Assembly (NCBI GenBank): GCA_020344015.1
Contig: CP070812.1
Span: forward strand, 2,869,545 to 2,933,544
Length of the DNA stretch: 64,000 nt
Source of the DNA: Gemmatimonadota bacterium
Lineage (GTDB): Bacteria > Gemmatimonadota > Gemmatimonadetes > Palauibacterales > KS3-K002
Direction of reading: 5' to 3'
Positions 1 through 10,671 of the stretch are shown here, piece after piece. Made by a program: the position numbers and the translations under genes. Every line of letters starts with the position of its first letter. The stretch's first letter is position 1. The notes beneath the pieces are model-generated. The model made no database searches, was not told where the DNA came from, and was given only the letters and a program-made list of their open reading frames with translations.

Positions 1-1319
1 ATGAAGCCGCGGACGAGGAGCGCCGAAGACACCAGCAGCACGAGAGCCAGCGACACTTCGACGACGACCAGCGCCTTTCTGAGGCGCACGCCCTTGGCCG
101 CCGTTCCGCCGCGACCACCCTCCTTCAGCGATTCCACCATGTTCGCTTTCGTGCTCTGGATCGCGGGAGCCAGGCCGACCAGGACGGCGCTCAGCATGGT
201 GACCAATGCGGTGAAGCCGAGGACGCGGGGATTGAGGCCGATCTCGTCGATGCGCGGGAACCAGCCGGGCATCACCGATAGCAGCCCGCGGATGCCGAAG
301 ACCGAGAGTCCTAGGCCGAGGATCGCGCCGGCGATCGACAGGATCAGCGCTTCCGCCAGGAACTGTCGAAGGATGCGAGCCCGGTCAGCGCCCAGTGCTG
401 TGCGCACCGCCACTTCGCGCTCACGTCCCGCCGCGTGCGTTAGCAACAGGTTGGCGACGTTGGCGCAGGCGATGAGGAGGAGGAAGAGGACCGCGATAGT
501 CGAGGTCAGGCTGCCCGTCCGAAAGCCCTCGTTGAACACGTCGCGGTGCAGCGTGATGAGCACGGCGCCTTTACCGGCGTTGGTGACCGGGTACTCGGCG
601 GCCAGCTGCCCGGCGATGCGCTCGGCCTCGAGCTGTGCCTGCTCCGGGGTGGCGCCCGGTCTCAACCGCGCTCGGACACCGATGTAGTGGCTGTTGCGGG
701 GCTCTTCGCCGGTTACGTAGAAGGGCACCCAGATCTCGGTGCCCGGTCTGAGGAACCAGAACTTGGGTGGCATGACGCCGACGATCGTGTGCGGCTCGCC
801 GTCCAATAGCACGACGCGGCCCAGCACGTCGGGGTCGCCGCCGAAACGACGCTGCGAGAGCCCATCGCTGATTATCGCCACATGGTGTCGGCCTTCGACC
901 TCCTCCTCCGCCGTGAACGCCCTGCCGCGCGCCGGCTGCACCCCCAGCATGCGGAAGAAGTTCGAGCTCACCTGGACGCCGCTCAGCCGCTCCGGCCGAT
1001 CCCCGTCCGACAGGTTGAAGCTCATGTAGCGGGTCGCCGCCACGTCCAGGGTGCGGCTCCGCTCGCGCAGGTCGGCGAAGTCGGGCACCGAGAAGGAGGC
1101 CCGGGTCCAGCCGCGCTCCCGATTCGTCGTGTAGACGGAATACAGCTCGTCGGAGTCGGGGTAGGGCAGCGGCCGCAGCATGAAGACGTCGACGGCGCTG
1201 AAGATCGTCGTGTTGGCGCCGATCCCGATGGCTAGCGAGAGCACGGCGATGGCGATGAGAGCGCCGCCGCGCCGCAGCGAGCGGATCGCGTACTTGATGT
1301 CCTGCCAAAATTCGTCCAT
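1..1319 (-). CDS. MacB-like ABC permease of the ADOP type, 3' end outside window
   Basis: Reading leftward from an ATG at 1319, the frame stays open to base 1 (about 439 codons), so the C-terminal half lies outside the window. The N-terminus (MDEFWQDIKYAIRSLRR, then a hydrophobic stretch and IGIGANTTIFSAVD) is the signature of acidobacterial-type duplicated orphan permeases. A periplasmic MacB_PCD-like domain follows, and then a second membrane segment ([13 protein letters not shown]) with the conserved REREVAVRTALGA loop. Such permeases have no ATPase fused or adjacent; their substrates are generally unknown, and export or envelope remodelling is inferred from MacB/FtsX. No ATPase gene is visible beside it. 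It is divergent from arfB, and I see no strong Shine-Dalgarno before the ATG. It is the first of three such genes here (others at 28459 and 32881). Confidence 0.88.
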   Translation of the reverse strand, partial: MDEFWQDIKYAIRSLRRGGALIAIAVLSLAIGIGANTTIFSAVDVFMLRPLPYPDSDELYSVYTTNRERGWTRASFSVPDFADLRERSRTLDVAATRYMSFNLSDGDRPERLSGVQVSSNFFRMLGVQPARGRAFTAEEEVEGRHHVAIISDGLSQRRFGGDPDVLGRVVLLDGEPHTIVGVMPPKFWFLRPGTEIWVPFYVTGEEPRNSHYIGVRARLRPGATPEQAQLEAERIAGQLAAEYPVTNAGKGAVLITLHRDVFNEGFRTGSLTSTIAVLFLLLIACANVANLLLTHAAGREREVAVRTALGADRARILRQFLAEALILSIAGAILGLGLSVFGIRGLLSVMPGWFPRIDEIGLNPRVLGFTALVTMLSAVLVGLAPAIQSTKANMVESLKEGGRGGTAAKGVRLRKALVVVEVSLALVLLVSSALLVRGF

Positions 1320-1477
1320 GACGTCACAGCTGTGGAGGGTGGTTCGGCCCCGCTATAGGAGATACTACGAATCGCCGGGCCCCGGGTTTCGCGGCTGTAG
1401 ATTGCCACTGGATGGCGGAAGTTCCCATCTTGGGAGCGGCATAGGTGGTCGCCCCGTACGTCGGATCGACTGGCCCG

Positions 1478-1891
1478 ATGAGCAGACGCAGCAAGGTTCC
1501 CGAAGACGAGATCTACTTTCGCGCGACCCGTTCGGGTGGCCCCGGGGGCCAGCATGTCAACCGCCGCGCCACCCGGGTCGAGGCGTGCTGGAACGTCCGG
1601 CTGAGCGCCGCACTGACCGATGAGGAGCGGGAGCGGGTCCTGAAGAAACTGGCGTCGCGGATCGACAAGGATGGCGTACTGCGGGTCGTCGCCGACGACG
1701 AGCGGAGCCAGCATCGCAACAAGCAGCTGGCAAAGCGGCGGCTGCGCGATCTGGTCGCCCGCGCCCTACGGGTACCCAAGCGCCGCAAGAAGACGCGTCC
1801 CCCGAAGTCTGCGGTGGAGAAACGGCTCGATACCAAGAGTCGGCGGGGCCAGGTCAAGAAGCTGCGAAAGCCTCCCGCCCCCGACGAGTGA
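1478..1891 (+). CDS. arfB: Peptidyl-tRNA hydrolase ArfB, ribosome-rescue factor
   Basis: A 137-residue protein with the class-I release-factor catalytic motif GGPGGQHVN (GGQ at residues 23-25) in the usual N-terminal place, an adjoining N-R-R-A-T-R-V-E segment, and a very basic C-terminal tail (KRRKKTR and KSRRGQVKKLRK). Short length, no codon-recognition domain and a basic tail that enters the empty mRNA channel are the hallmarks of ArfB/YaeJ, which hydrolyses peptidyl-tRNA on stalled ribosomes. The ATG at 1478 gives a family-like N-terminus (MSRRSKVPEDEI); an in-frame GTG at 1445 would add 11 unconvincing residues. It is a single gene, divergent from the permease and separated by 221 bases from the next gene. 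Confidence 0.9.
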   Translation: MSRRSKVPEDEIYFRATRSGGPGGQHVNRRATRVEACWNVRLSAALTDEERERVLKKLASRIDKDGVLRVVADDERSQHRNKQLAKRRLRDLVARALRVPKRRKKTRPPKSAVEKRLDTKSRRGQVKKLRKPPAPDE

Positions 1892-2112
1892 GGGCAGCGT
1901 TTCAGTGGCTAGCTCTCCCTGCTCGGCGCCCAGCCCCGCTGCCAGGGTCAGGGGGATCGTCCGATTCCGAGACCACTGTTCCCGAATACGAATACCTTGT
2001 TTGAGCTCGCCATCGCATTCCGGGGATTGACGATTCGTTGCCGTGCACCTCGTAGCTCCGCATCTTGAGGGCCGGCTAAGAACATCTCGACATCAAGCCA
2101 CCGGGGGCAGCT

Positions 2113-4023
2113 ATGCTGTGTTTCAACCGATTGATCGTGGAGATCCGTTATCGTTCCCTCGGGCAGGTGTTGCTGCTGTCTGGATTAGTGATGCCGGCTG
2201 CGGGAATCGCGTCGCTGGCGACTGCCCAGCAGCCCGAAATCTCTCAACCCCAGTACGAAGTCCGCCTCGAGAAGAGCGTCCTAGTCCACATGCGGGACGG
2301 CGTCCGCCTCTCGACCGACCTGTACTTCCCGATCGGCGCGCCGGAGCCCCTACCGGTGATCGCGATTAGGTTGCCGTACAACAAGAACGGATTCCAGGAC
2401 CCTCCGTCGCTGGCGCACGAGTTCGCCAAGCGCGGCTTTGTGGTGGCGATCCAGGACATGCGGGGCCGGTTCGAATCCGAGGGTCACTACATCGTGGGCC
2501 GTGCCAACCGGGACGATGGCTACGACTTCATCAGCTGGCTGGCAGAGCAACCCTGGTCGAACGGGAAGATAGGCACCTACGGCTGTTCCTATTTGGGCGA
2601 GAACCAGTTGCAAATTGCGGCTACCCGGCATCCTAACCACGCGGCGGCCATTCCTCAGGCAGCGGGCGGTGGCTACGACGGCACATACCGCACCTTCGCG
2701 TTCATGGATGGAGGAGCGATCGAGCTCGCCTCAGCGCTGGGCTGGTTCCACTCCGCCGGCAGCAAGACCTTCAATCGGCCGCCGCCGGAGTCATCCGACT
2801 CGGCGTACCGCGAGATGGTGCAGGACATGCAAACCCGGCCACCGCTCCCCCAGGTGGACCTCCAAGAATCGTTTTGGCAGCTCCCAATCATCGGGATCGT
2901 ACGCGGAAACGGCATCACATCCAGCGACTACGAGGATTTCGTCTCGCACATCCCAGGCGACCGGTATTGGAAGAGCCTGAACTACGTGGACGACGCCGAC
3001 CGGTTCGACGTGCCGGCACTGCATGTTAACTCGTGGTATGACGGCGCTGTGAATGAGACGCTAGCACTGTTCAATCTCATGAGCCGGAATGCGGTGTCGG
3101 CGCGCGGGCGCGACAACCAATTCGCCATCATCTCTCCCACGGCGCATTGCCTCTCGGAGAGCGCGAGGGAGCACACGGTAGTGGGTCGCCGAGACATGGG
3201 CGACGCGCGGTTCCCCTACTACCAGACCTACATTCGCTGGTTTGACTACTGGCTCAAGGGTATCGACAACGGCGTCACCGACATCCCCAAGTTGCAGTAC
3301 TATCTGATGGGCGCCGGCGAATGGCGTTCGGCCGACACCTGGCCGCTCCCGGGCACCGAGTTCATGAAGTTCTACCTTCATAGCGGCGGCCACGCGAACA
3401 CTAGGAACGGCGACGGCACGCTGAGCACGGAGCCGCCGAACGACGAGCCGGCCGACCGGTTCACCTACGATCCTGCCAACCCAGTTCCGTCGGTGGGCGG
3501 GCCCATCTGCTGTATTAGCGCCGACGACGCTCCGGCCGGCGCGATGAATCAATCCGAGGTCGAGTTGCGGAACGATGTCCTGGTCTACACATCGGCCCCA
3601 CTGGAAGAAGGGGTCGAGGTCACCGGCCCGCTGGAGGCGATCCTCTATGTCTCGTCCGATGCCAAGGACACCGACTTCACTGTGAAGCTGGTGGACGTCC
3701 AGCCCGACGGCACCGCCTACAACGTGCAGGAGGGAATCCTGCGCGCGCGGTTCCGAGAAGGCTTCGATCGGGTGGTGCTGATAGAGGAGGGGGAGGTCGA
3801 GCGACTGCGGATCGACCTGCACGCGACCGGAATCTGGTTCGGCCCCGGGCACCGCGTTCGCGTGGAGGTCTCGAGCAGCAACTTCCCGCGGTTCGACCGA
3901 AACATGAACACCGGGGGCAACAACTACGATGAGAGCGAGTGGGTCGTGGCCCATAATGCGGTGCACCACACGGTGGAGCGTCCGTCACACGTGATCTTGC
4001 CGCTGGTGAGGAGGGTGCGGTAA
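2113..4023 (+). CDS. Secreted CocE/NonD-family hydrolase (X-Pro dipeptidyl-peptidase S15 fold)
   Basis: A 636-residue alpha/beta hydrolase. Residues about 15-40 form a hydrophobic export signal ending near ATAQQ. The catalytic Ser lies in G-C-S-Y-L-G (Ser159), the acid in S-W-Y-D-G (Asp310) and the His in S-P-T-A-H (His345), the order and spacing of CocE/S15 enzymes. The C-terminal part (about 400-636) matches the jelly-roll domain of this family (LYVSSDAKDTDF, HRVRVEVSSSNFPRFDRN). Family members cleave acyl esters, amides or N-terminal X-Pro dipeptides; the substrate cannot be read here. The ATG at 2113 is the first that includes the full signal, but it sits in a long n-region, so a later start is possible. 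Not obviously in an operon. Confidence 0.9.
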   Translation: MLCFNRLIVEIRYRSLGQVLLLSGLVMPAAGIASLATAQQPEISQPQYEVRLEKSVLVHMRDGVRLSTDLYFPIGAPEPLPVIAIRLPYNKNGFQDPPSLAHEFAKRGFVVAIQDMRGRFESEGHYIVGRANRDDGYDFISWLAEQPWSNGKIGTYGCSYLGENQLQIAATRHPNHAAAIPQAAGGGYDGTYRTFAFMDGGAIELASALGWFHSAGSKTFNRPPPESSDSAYREMVQDMQTRPPLPQVDLQESFWQLPIIGIVRGNGITSSDYEDFVSHIPGDRYWKSLNYVDDADRFDVPALHVNSWYDGAVNETLALFNLMSRNAVSARGRDNQFAIISPTAHCLSESAREHTVVGRRDMGDARFPYYQTYIRWFDYWLKGIDNGVTDIPKLQYYLMGAGEWRSADTWPLPGTEFMKFYLHSGGHANTRNGDGTLSTEPPNDEPADRFTYDPANPVPSVGGPICCISADDAPAGAMNQSEVELRNDVLVYTSAPLEEGVEVTGPLEAILYVSSDAKDTDFTVKLVDVQPDGTAYNVQEGILRARFREGFDRVVLIEEGEVERLRIDLHATGIWFGPGHRVRVEVSSSNFPRFDRNMNTGGNNYDESEWVVAHNAVHHTVERPSHVILPLVRRVR

Positions 4024-4265
4024 GGCGTTCGGAGTAGACGGTTCCGCCCCGTTCATTGTCCTTCATCGAGCTTGGTGTCATCTTGTTGGCCGGCCCGGGA
4101 GGTGGCTGAGGAGGTGTGAGCAGTCCTGTCGCTCCAGGAGCCTCCAGCCGTGCCCAAGCAATCGAAAGCTGTTCCCGCCTCGCGCTGCCCGTCCGCTCGC
4201 GCGCCCGACGCGTTCTTGCGGGCCGTCCTCTCGTTTCCTGTCCATCCAGACCGAGGCTAGACGCC

Positions 4266-7200
4266 ATGAATGAGAACGTCGGAACCGCTAAGCCTTTGGC
4301 AGCCGCAGCCCTCACCGCTTTCTTCTTGCTCTTCTGCGGCGCCCCGGCCGCGGCGCAGATCGACGACTGGGGTACCATCGAATTCGAGACCACCGAGGTT
4401 ACCGATCCCGAATTGACCGTGTCACCGGATGGAGCGACGCTGGTCTTCACTATGCTGGGGCACCTGTTCCGGGTGTCCGTGGACGGCGGCGCGGCCGAGC
4501 AACTGACCTTCGGACCCTACTGGGACAGCGAGCCGGCGTTCTCACCGGACGGCCGCCGAGTGGCCTTCATCTCCGACCGGGACGGTAAGGAAGGCAGCGT
4601 GTTCGTGCTGGATCTGTCGAGCGCCCAGATCACGCAGGTCACGCGCGAGGAATGGGTGAGCCGCCCCACCTGGAGCCCGGACGGTGAGTCGATCGCCTAC
4701 CTGAGTCTGTCGGGGATACGGGAGGGTTGTCCCGACGATTCCGCCGTGGTGCGCCGCGTCGCGCTGGGCGGCGGAGAGTCCGAGACCCTCTACGCATCGC
4801 CGGGTTTGATCGGTTCGCTGTTCAACTTGCCGGACGGGAGACTCGCTTGGACGGTGCTCGTGGAGAGCCAGTTTCCGGCAGAGCCCAGGACGCGGATAGC
4901 GGTGCTGAACGGCGCGGGTCTGATCTCGTCCCTGGACACGCTTCGCGGGGAGTGGAATCAGGTCGTGCCCGATCCCATCGGAGAAGGTTTCTACGGCCTG
5001 CGCAGCGTCCACGTTCGAGACCTCGGTATCAGGCCGTTCGGGGATGCGGTCCTACTTCACGTCTCGCCGTCCAGGGGCGTCGATAATCTCTTCGCCTCGC
5101 TGCCCAGCCCCTACTGCCCCGCGAAGGATCCGCGGTTCGCCGTGTCGCCCGACGGTGGGGCCCTGTACGTCGGAGATTCCGGTCACCTCATCAAGATCAC
5201 GGTGTCCGACGAGGCCTCCGAGCACGTCGACTTCCACGCGATGGTTTCCATGGAAGTGCGCCTCCCCGTCGAGCCGCCCAGACATGAGCTGGCCGGACCC
5301 GGGAGCCTCGCGCAACCCCGCAGCATCACGGACCCGCGGCTCGCGCCGGATGGCCGCAGCATGGTGTTCGGCGCGCTCGGGTACCTGTGGGAGCAGCCCC
5401 TGGACGGTGGACCGGCGCAGCGCCTCCTCGGAGGCAGCGCGTTCCAGCGTAAACCGGCCTTCGCGCCTGACGGGAGTCGGCTTGCCTTTGTACAGAGCCA
5501 GTATGGCGTTCAGCAACTGCGGGTCCTGGACTTGGAGAGCCGAGAGGTGCGGACGCTCGACTCAGGTCCGTACTATGGGCGCCCCAGCTGGAGCCCAGAT
5601 GCCGGCAGACTTGTGGTCGGCAAGCGCGACGGCGGCCGCTTCCGCGTGCTCGCCGTGAACCTCAGCGACGGCAGCAAGGAAGTCCTCGCGGGTGGCTGGC
5701 GGGAGTACTGGCTGCCGCGCCCACACCTCTCGACCGACGGGCGATTCCTTTACTACTCCCGCGGTGCCGAGGATACCGGGACCCTCTTCCGCCTGCCGCT
5801 CGAAGGGACGCCGAATCCGCAACCTGTAACGCAGCCGCCGCGCCACGTTCAGGAAGGATTGATATGCCCGGACGAGCGGTGCGTCGTCTACCGGCGTAAC
5901 GAGGAGATCTGGGTGGCGCCGTTGGTCGCGGGGCAGGCCGATGGCAGTCAGGCGCGTCGGCTCAGTACGGAAGGTGGCGAGACATTCGCGCTGGTGCCGG
6001 ACGGGACGGCGGTAATCTACGCGGCCGGCAACCGTGTCTGGACACAGGCCCTGGACGGCGGCGAGCGAGAGGAGATTCCTCTCAACTTGAGGTTCGAGCG
6101 CCGCGAGCCCGCTCCGCTGCTGGTGCGTCGCGTACGAATCCTGGACTTCGCCTCGGGGCGTTTCGGCCCTGAGACGTCCATGTTCATCGAAGGAGGGCGC
6201 ATCGGATGGGTCGGCCCGGAGGATGAACACCAGCTACCCACCGGGACAACCGTGATGGATGTTGGCGGCCGGTTCGCGATTCCCGGCCTGTTCGATATGC
6301 ACGTGCACGTCGAGGCGGCCGGTGGCAGCTTCGACACCTATCAGGAAGCGTTCGTCGCTTACGGTGTCACGTCGGTGCGCGACATGGGTGAGCGGCTATC
6401 CTGGGTCCAGGCGCTGGCAGATCGCAGCGATGCGACGGCGGAAGCCGTGCCCCGGTACTTCTTCCCGGGAGAAGTCTTCGAGCCAGCTCATCCGGGGCAC
6501 CGGGGGTGGGGGCTTCTCTTGGACGGCACGGAAGATGTGCGATTCTACATGGAGCGCTGGAAGGAACGCGGCGTGCAGTTTGTCAAGACGCACCACGCTC
6601 CCGGCACTTGGCTCCTGGACCGGGCCGTGGCCGAGGAATCCCGGCGCCTGGGCCTGCCGCTGGCCGGCGATCCGGGGGCGGGCACCGAGATCGGGGAAAT
6701 CGCCCGTTACGTCTCGTGGGGCTATGCCTTCATCGAGCACACCATTCAAATGCCCACCCGGTTGCAGGCCGATGTCTTGGAGCTGATGGCGCGTGCCGGA
6801 ACGCGGTGGGTTCCGACGGTGGGGGTGATGGGGACTCCAAGGTCCCTGATGATCCGGGAGGATCCAAGGCGACTGGAAGACCCGAAGTTGAGGGCGTTCG
6901 TTCCAGGAGACGTCCTGCGGACAGACCTGACTTGGGCGAAATACTGGCCCTGGCGGACCCAGGTGGGTGTCATGCACGAGTTCCTCGCGAACATCCGCGA
7001 GGCGCACCGCAGAGGCGTGAAGCTCCAGCTGGGCTCGGACACGTATGGCGACGGACGTCCGGGTTCGTCGTTGGCTCTGGAAATGGAGCTTTTCGCCCAG
7101 GCCGGACTGGAACCTGTGGAAGTGATCCGCCTCGCCAGCGAGGGGGCGGCCGACGCCCTGGGCGTGGGCGACGAGCTCGGTTCTCTGGAACCGGGCAAGC

Positions 7201-7340
7201 TGGCCGACATCGTTCTGCTCGATAAGAATCCGTTAGAGGACATCAAGAACACCCAGGCGATCTGGCGGGTGATCAAAGGCGGCTGGGTGTTCGACCCGGA
7301 AGAGTTGCAGCCGCCGGCGCGGCCGGGGACTAGTCACTGA
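4266..7340 (+). CDS. Exported PD40 beta-propeller / amidohydrolase fusion
   Basis: A 1,024-residue protein. The ATG at 4266 begins a clean signal peptide (MNENVGTAKPLAAAALTAFF, cleavage near AAAQ); an upstream GTG at 4116 adds a basic, non-signal sequence and is rejected. Residues about 30-620 hold two sets of PD40/TolB-like blades (repeats of the S-P-D-G and W-S-P-D-G type). From about 640 a metal-dependent amidohydrolase domain follows: D-M-H-V-H (His679, His681), Lys774 in V-K-T-H-H, His825 in F-I-E-H and Asp925 in G-S-D-T-Y-G, then the usual exit strand ending L-A-D-I-V-L-L-D. This architecture is common in Gemmatimonadota and Acidobacteria; known relatives are peptidase or imidazolonepropionase-like. 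Here it probably acts in the periplasm on an unknown amide or cyclic substrate. Confidence 0.9.
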   Translation: MNENVGTAKPLAAAALTAFFLLFCGAPAAAQIDDWGTIEFETTEVTDPELTVSPDGATLVFTMLGHLFRVSVDGGAAEQLTFGPYWDSEPAFSPDGRRVAFISDRDGKEGSVFVLDLSSAQITQVTREEWVSRPTWSPDGESIAYLSLSGIREGCPDDSAVVRRVALGGGESETLYASPGLIGSLFNLPDGRLAWTVLVESQFPAEPRTRIAVLNGAGLISSLDTLRGEWNQVVPDPIGEGFYGLRSVHVRDLGIRPFGDAVLLHVSPSRGVDNLFASLPSPYCPAKDPRFAVSPDGGALYVGDSGHLIKITVSDEASEHVDFHAMVSMEVRLPVEPPRHELAGPGSLAQPRSITDPRLAPDGRSMVFGALGYLWEQPLDGGPAQRLLGGSAFQRKPAFAPDGSRLAFVQSQYGVQQLRVLDLESREVRTLDSGPYYGRPSWSPDAGRLVVGKRDGGRFRVLAVNLSDGSKEVLAGGWREYWLPRPHLSTDGRFLYYSRGAEDTGTLFRLPLEGTPNPQPVTQPPRHVQEGLICPDERCVVYRRNEEIWVAPLVAGQADGSQARRLSTEGGETFALVPDGTAVIYAAGNRVWTQALDGGEREEIPLNLRFERREPAPLLVRRVRILDFASGRFGPETSMFIEGGRIGWVGPEDEHQLPTGTTVMDVGGRFAIPGLFDMHVHVEAAGGSFDTYQEAFVAYGVTSVRDMGERLSWVQALADRSDATAEAVPRYFFPGEVFEPAHPGHRGWGLLLDGTEDVRFYMERWKERGVQFVKTHHAPGTWLLDRAVAEESRRLGLPLAGDPGAGTEIGEIARYVSWGYAFIEHTIQMPTRLQADVLELMARAGTRWVPTVGVMGTPRSLMIREDPRRLEDPKLRAFVPGDVLRTDLTWAKYWPWRTQVGVMHEFLANIREAHRRGVKLQLGSDTYGDGRPGSSLALEMELFAQAGLEPVEVIRLASEGAADALGVGDELGSLEPGKLADIVLLDKNPLEDIKNTQAIWRVIKGGWVFDPEELQPPARPGTSH

Positions 7341-7354
7341 CCTTCGAGGCGCTA

Positions 7355-7379
7355 CTCAGCGAGGGAACTGCACGCTGAG
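7355..7379 (+). other. Hairpin in the leader of the NtrC-kinase operon
   Basis: A perfect 7-bp inverted repeat (CTCAGCG ... CGCTGAG) with an 11-base loop lies between the amidohydrolase stop and the response-regulator start. It has no T-tract. It may attenuate read-through from the upstream gene or be incidental. Confidence 0.25.
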
Positions 7380-7389
7380 CGGCCACAAG

Positions 7390-8766
<1,377 letters not shown>

Positions 8767-8769
8767 TCT

Positions 8770-10485
8770 ATGCTCCGCCCTCCCTCGCTCCGCACCCGCT
8801 TTCTGCTGATCGTTCTGGTCGGCGCGGTGCTGCCGTTGGCGCTGATAGGGTTCTGGCTCACTCGAACGTCGCTGCGCTCGGGCGAAGAGCTGCTGAGCGC
8901 CCGGCTGGACGAGGCGCTGGAGAGCACCGCGCAGGGCGTTAGGCGCGCTTGGACCCGCAGGCGTTCCGACCTTCTGTCTCTGGGAGACCTTCCAGCCGTC
9001 CAGCGCCGCTTGGCGGCCGCGGCTGATGCCGGCTCCGCTCCTGCCGGGGCCGGGGACTTCACCGGCGATGAGACCGTACCCGAGGAACTCGCCGCCGACT
9101 TCGCGAGCCTCGGCAGTTGGGCCCAGCGCGTCGTCATACGGGATATTGCAGACCGCCCGGTTTGGACTCTGCAGGCGCCAGAGGCTGCCTACACAGCCAC
9201 GGAGCAATTCGGAACCCCCGCACTGAGTGTGCGTCTGGAGATCTACGATCTGCCGTCGGGACGACGGCTGGGCGCCCTGGAAGCGGATCTTCCCATGACG
9301 GCTCTACTGGACGAGCCACGCCTCGCGGCCTACGCGGCTGGAATGGTGATGGCGGCCTTCGATCCGGCCACGGGTGCGTCGCTGCTGCCCTTGCCGTTCG
9401 ATCCGGCGGTCCTCGCCGACGAGCGGTTCGTCTGGGGCGGTGACGATTGGCGCGCCGCGCGCAGCGAGCTCGAAGAGCCGGCGGTTACACTCGTGGTGGC
9501 GGCGCCCCTCGCGCCGCTGGCGGAACCGTTCGAGCGTGCGGCCCGGCAGGGGCTCTTGGCGCTGCTCGCCGTGGCACTCTTCTCGTTCGGGCTGGCTGCC
9601 TTACTCACCGGGCGCGTGACCCGCTCGCTCGGACGTCTGACGACGGCGGCCGAAGCTGTGGCCCGGGGCGAGTTGGAGCGCCGAGTCGAGGACGTTGGGG
9701 ACGACGAGGTCGGGCGAGTTGGACGTGCGTTTAACGCGATGACCGAGAGCCTCCGCCGGACGCTACGCGAGCTCGCCGACCGCCAGGCCCTGGCCGCCGT
9801 CGGCGAGTTCGCCGCTTCGCTCTCCCACGAAATCCGTAACGCACTCACGTCGATCCGCGTCGACCTGCAGCTGCTGGATGAGGAGACGCCCGAGGATGCC
9901 AGCGCCCCGGAGATCCGAAGCCGGGCGCTGCAAAAGGTCACGCATCTCAACCGCACGGTCAGCGACGCCCTCAGCCTCGCCCGCAGTGGGAGGGTTGGGC
10001 AGGATAACGTGGATCTCCACGCGACGCTGCAATCGGCCGCGCAGTCCGCGACCTCGGAGTTCGAGGAGCGCGGGGCGAAGCTGCAGTCGCCCAGCGCCGC
10101 TTCCAGACCAATCGAGGTCAGGGGTGATCGGGGTGCGCTGGAGCAACTGTTTCTCAACCTGCTACTAAACGCTGCTCAAGCGCTCGATGAGGGCGGCTCG
10201 GCGAGCGTGGAGGTGATCACCGACGACGAAAGCGCGCTCGTATCGATACATGACACGGGCCCGGGGATCCCCGAGGACTTGCAGGAGCGAATATTCGAGC
10301 CGTTCTTCTCGACCCGACCTGACGGGACCGGGCTGGGCCTGGCCATCGCGCGCCGTACGGCGCAGGCCCACGGCGGGCGTATCTCACTTCGCAGCTCGCC
10401 AGGCTCAGGAACCACGGTGGAGGTCCGCCTGCCGCTGCCTCGTCCTGGGGACAAGTCAAGCGTCGCCTCCGAGGGACAGGTGTAA
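8770..10485 (+). CDS. Membrane sensor histidine kinase paired with the upstream NtrC regulator
   Basis: A 571-residue kinase: TM helix at about 10-30, a periplasmic sensor of roughly 230 residues with no motif I recognise, TM helix at about 260-280, HAMP domain, then HisKA with phospho-acceptor His353 in S-L-S-H-E-I-R-N-A-L (many HisKA kinases read N-P-L there) and an ATPase domain (N-L-L-L-N-A-A-Q-A-L, D-T-G-P-G-I-P, G-T-G-L-G-L-A-I). It begins 3 bases after the regulator stop, so it is co-transcribed. The unusual sensor means the stimulus is unknown. Its stop codon falls inside a tandem 9-bp repeat that leads into the dyad region. Confidence 0.94.
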   Translation: MLRPPSLRTRFLLIVLVGAVLPLALIGFWLTRTSLRSGEELLSARLDEALESTAQGVRRAWTRRRSDLLSLGDLPAVQRRLAAAADAGSAPAGAGDFTGDETVPEELAADFASLGSWAQRVVIRDIADRPVWTLQAPEAAYTATEQFGTPALSVRLEIYDLPSGRRLGALEADLPMTALLDEPRLAAYAAGMVMAAFDPATGASLLPLPFDPAVLADERFVWGGDDWRAARSELEEPAVTLVVAAPLAPLAEPFERAARQGLLALLAVALFSFGLAALLTGRVTRSLGRLTTAAEAVARGELERRVEDVGDDEVGRVGRAFNAMTESLRRTLRELADRQALAAVGEFAASLSHEIRNALTSIRVDLQLLDEETPEDASAPEIRSRALQKVTHLNRTVSDALSLARSGRVGQDNVDLHATLQSAAQSATSEFEERGAKLQSPSAASRPIEVRGDRGALEQLFLNLLLNAAQALDEGGSASVEVITDDESALVSIHDTGPGIPEDLQERIFEPFFSTRPDGTGLGLAIARRTAQAHGGRISLRSSPGSGTTVEVRLPLPRPGDKSSVASEGQV

Positions 10486-10493
10486 CAGGTGTA
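10476..10493 (+). repeat. Tandem 9-bp direct repeat at the kinase 3' end
   Basis: ACAGGTGTA occurs twice back to back (10476-10484 and 10485-10493), spanning the kinase stop codon and touching the first of two dyads. It may be part of the regulatory region or simply recent slippage. Confidence 0.5.
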
Positions 10494-10526
10494 ACGGAAC
10501 GTTATAGCGGGTAGAACGGACCGTTC
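10492..10526 (+). promoter_or_regulatory. Paired 13-bp dyads, candidate enhancer for the NtrC-type regulator
   Basis: Two dyad-symmetric sites, TAACGGAACGTTA (10492-10504) and GAACGGACCGTTC (10514-10526), share the core AACGGA(A/C)CGTT at 10 of 11 positions. Their centres are 22 bp apart, two helical turns, so they lie on the same face of the DNA. They lie about 75-110 bp upstream of a sigma-54-type promoter, a normal distance for NtrC-class upstream activating sequences. Binding by the regulator at 7390 is inferred. Confidence 0.55.
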
Positions 10527-10602
10527 AGGCGGTGAGGCGCAAGCCTCGGCCTCCAGGGCTGCAACATCAAAGAACTACTCGGATTCTGCCGGTGAAGGCA
10601 CG

Positions 10603-10618
10603 TGGCACAGCACTTGGT
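10603..10618 (+). promoter_or_regulatory. Sigma-54 (-24/-12) promoter candidate for the PD40 lipoprotein
   Basis: TGGCACAGCACTTGGT matches the consensus TGGCACR-N4-TTGCW at 11 of 12 informative positions, with the -24 GG and -12 G correctly spaced; the only change is C to G in the -12 GC. It ends 54 bases before the ATG at 10672, giving a short leader that contains the Shine-Dalgarno. Confidence 0.6.
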
Positions 10619-10671
10619 ATACGGGCCAGCAGCTCGCGTTGTGCGCCCCACAGAGATCTTGGAGGTGGACC

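Noticed and set aside
3061-3969. 302-codon open frame on the minus strand inside the CocE-type gene
   Set aside because: It is the reverse reading of a GC-rich gene; composition is Arg/Val-rich without domain motifs, while the plus strand has a full catalytic triad.
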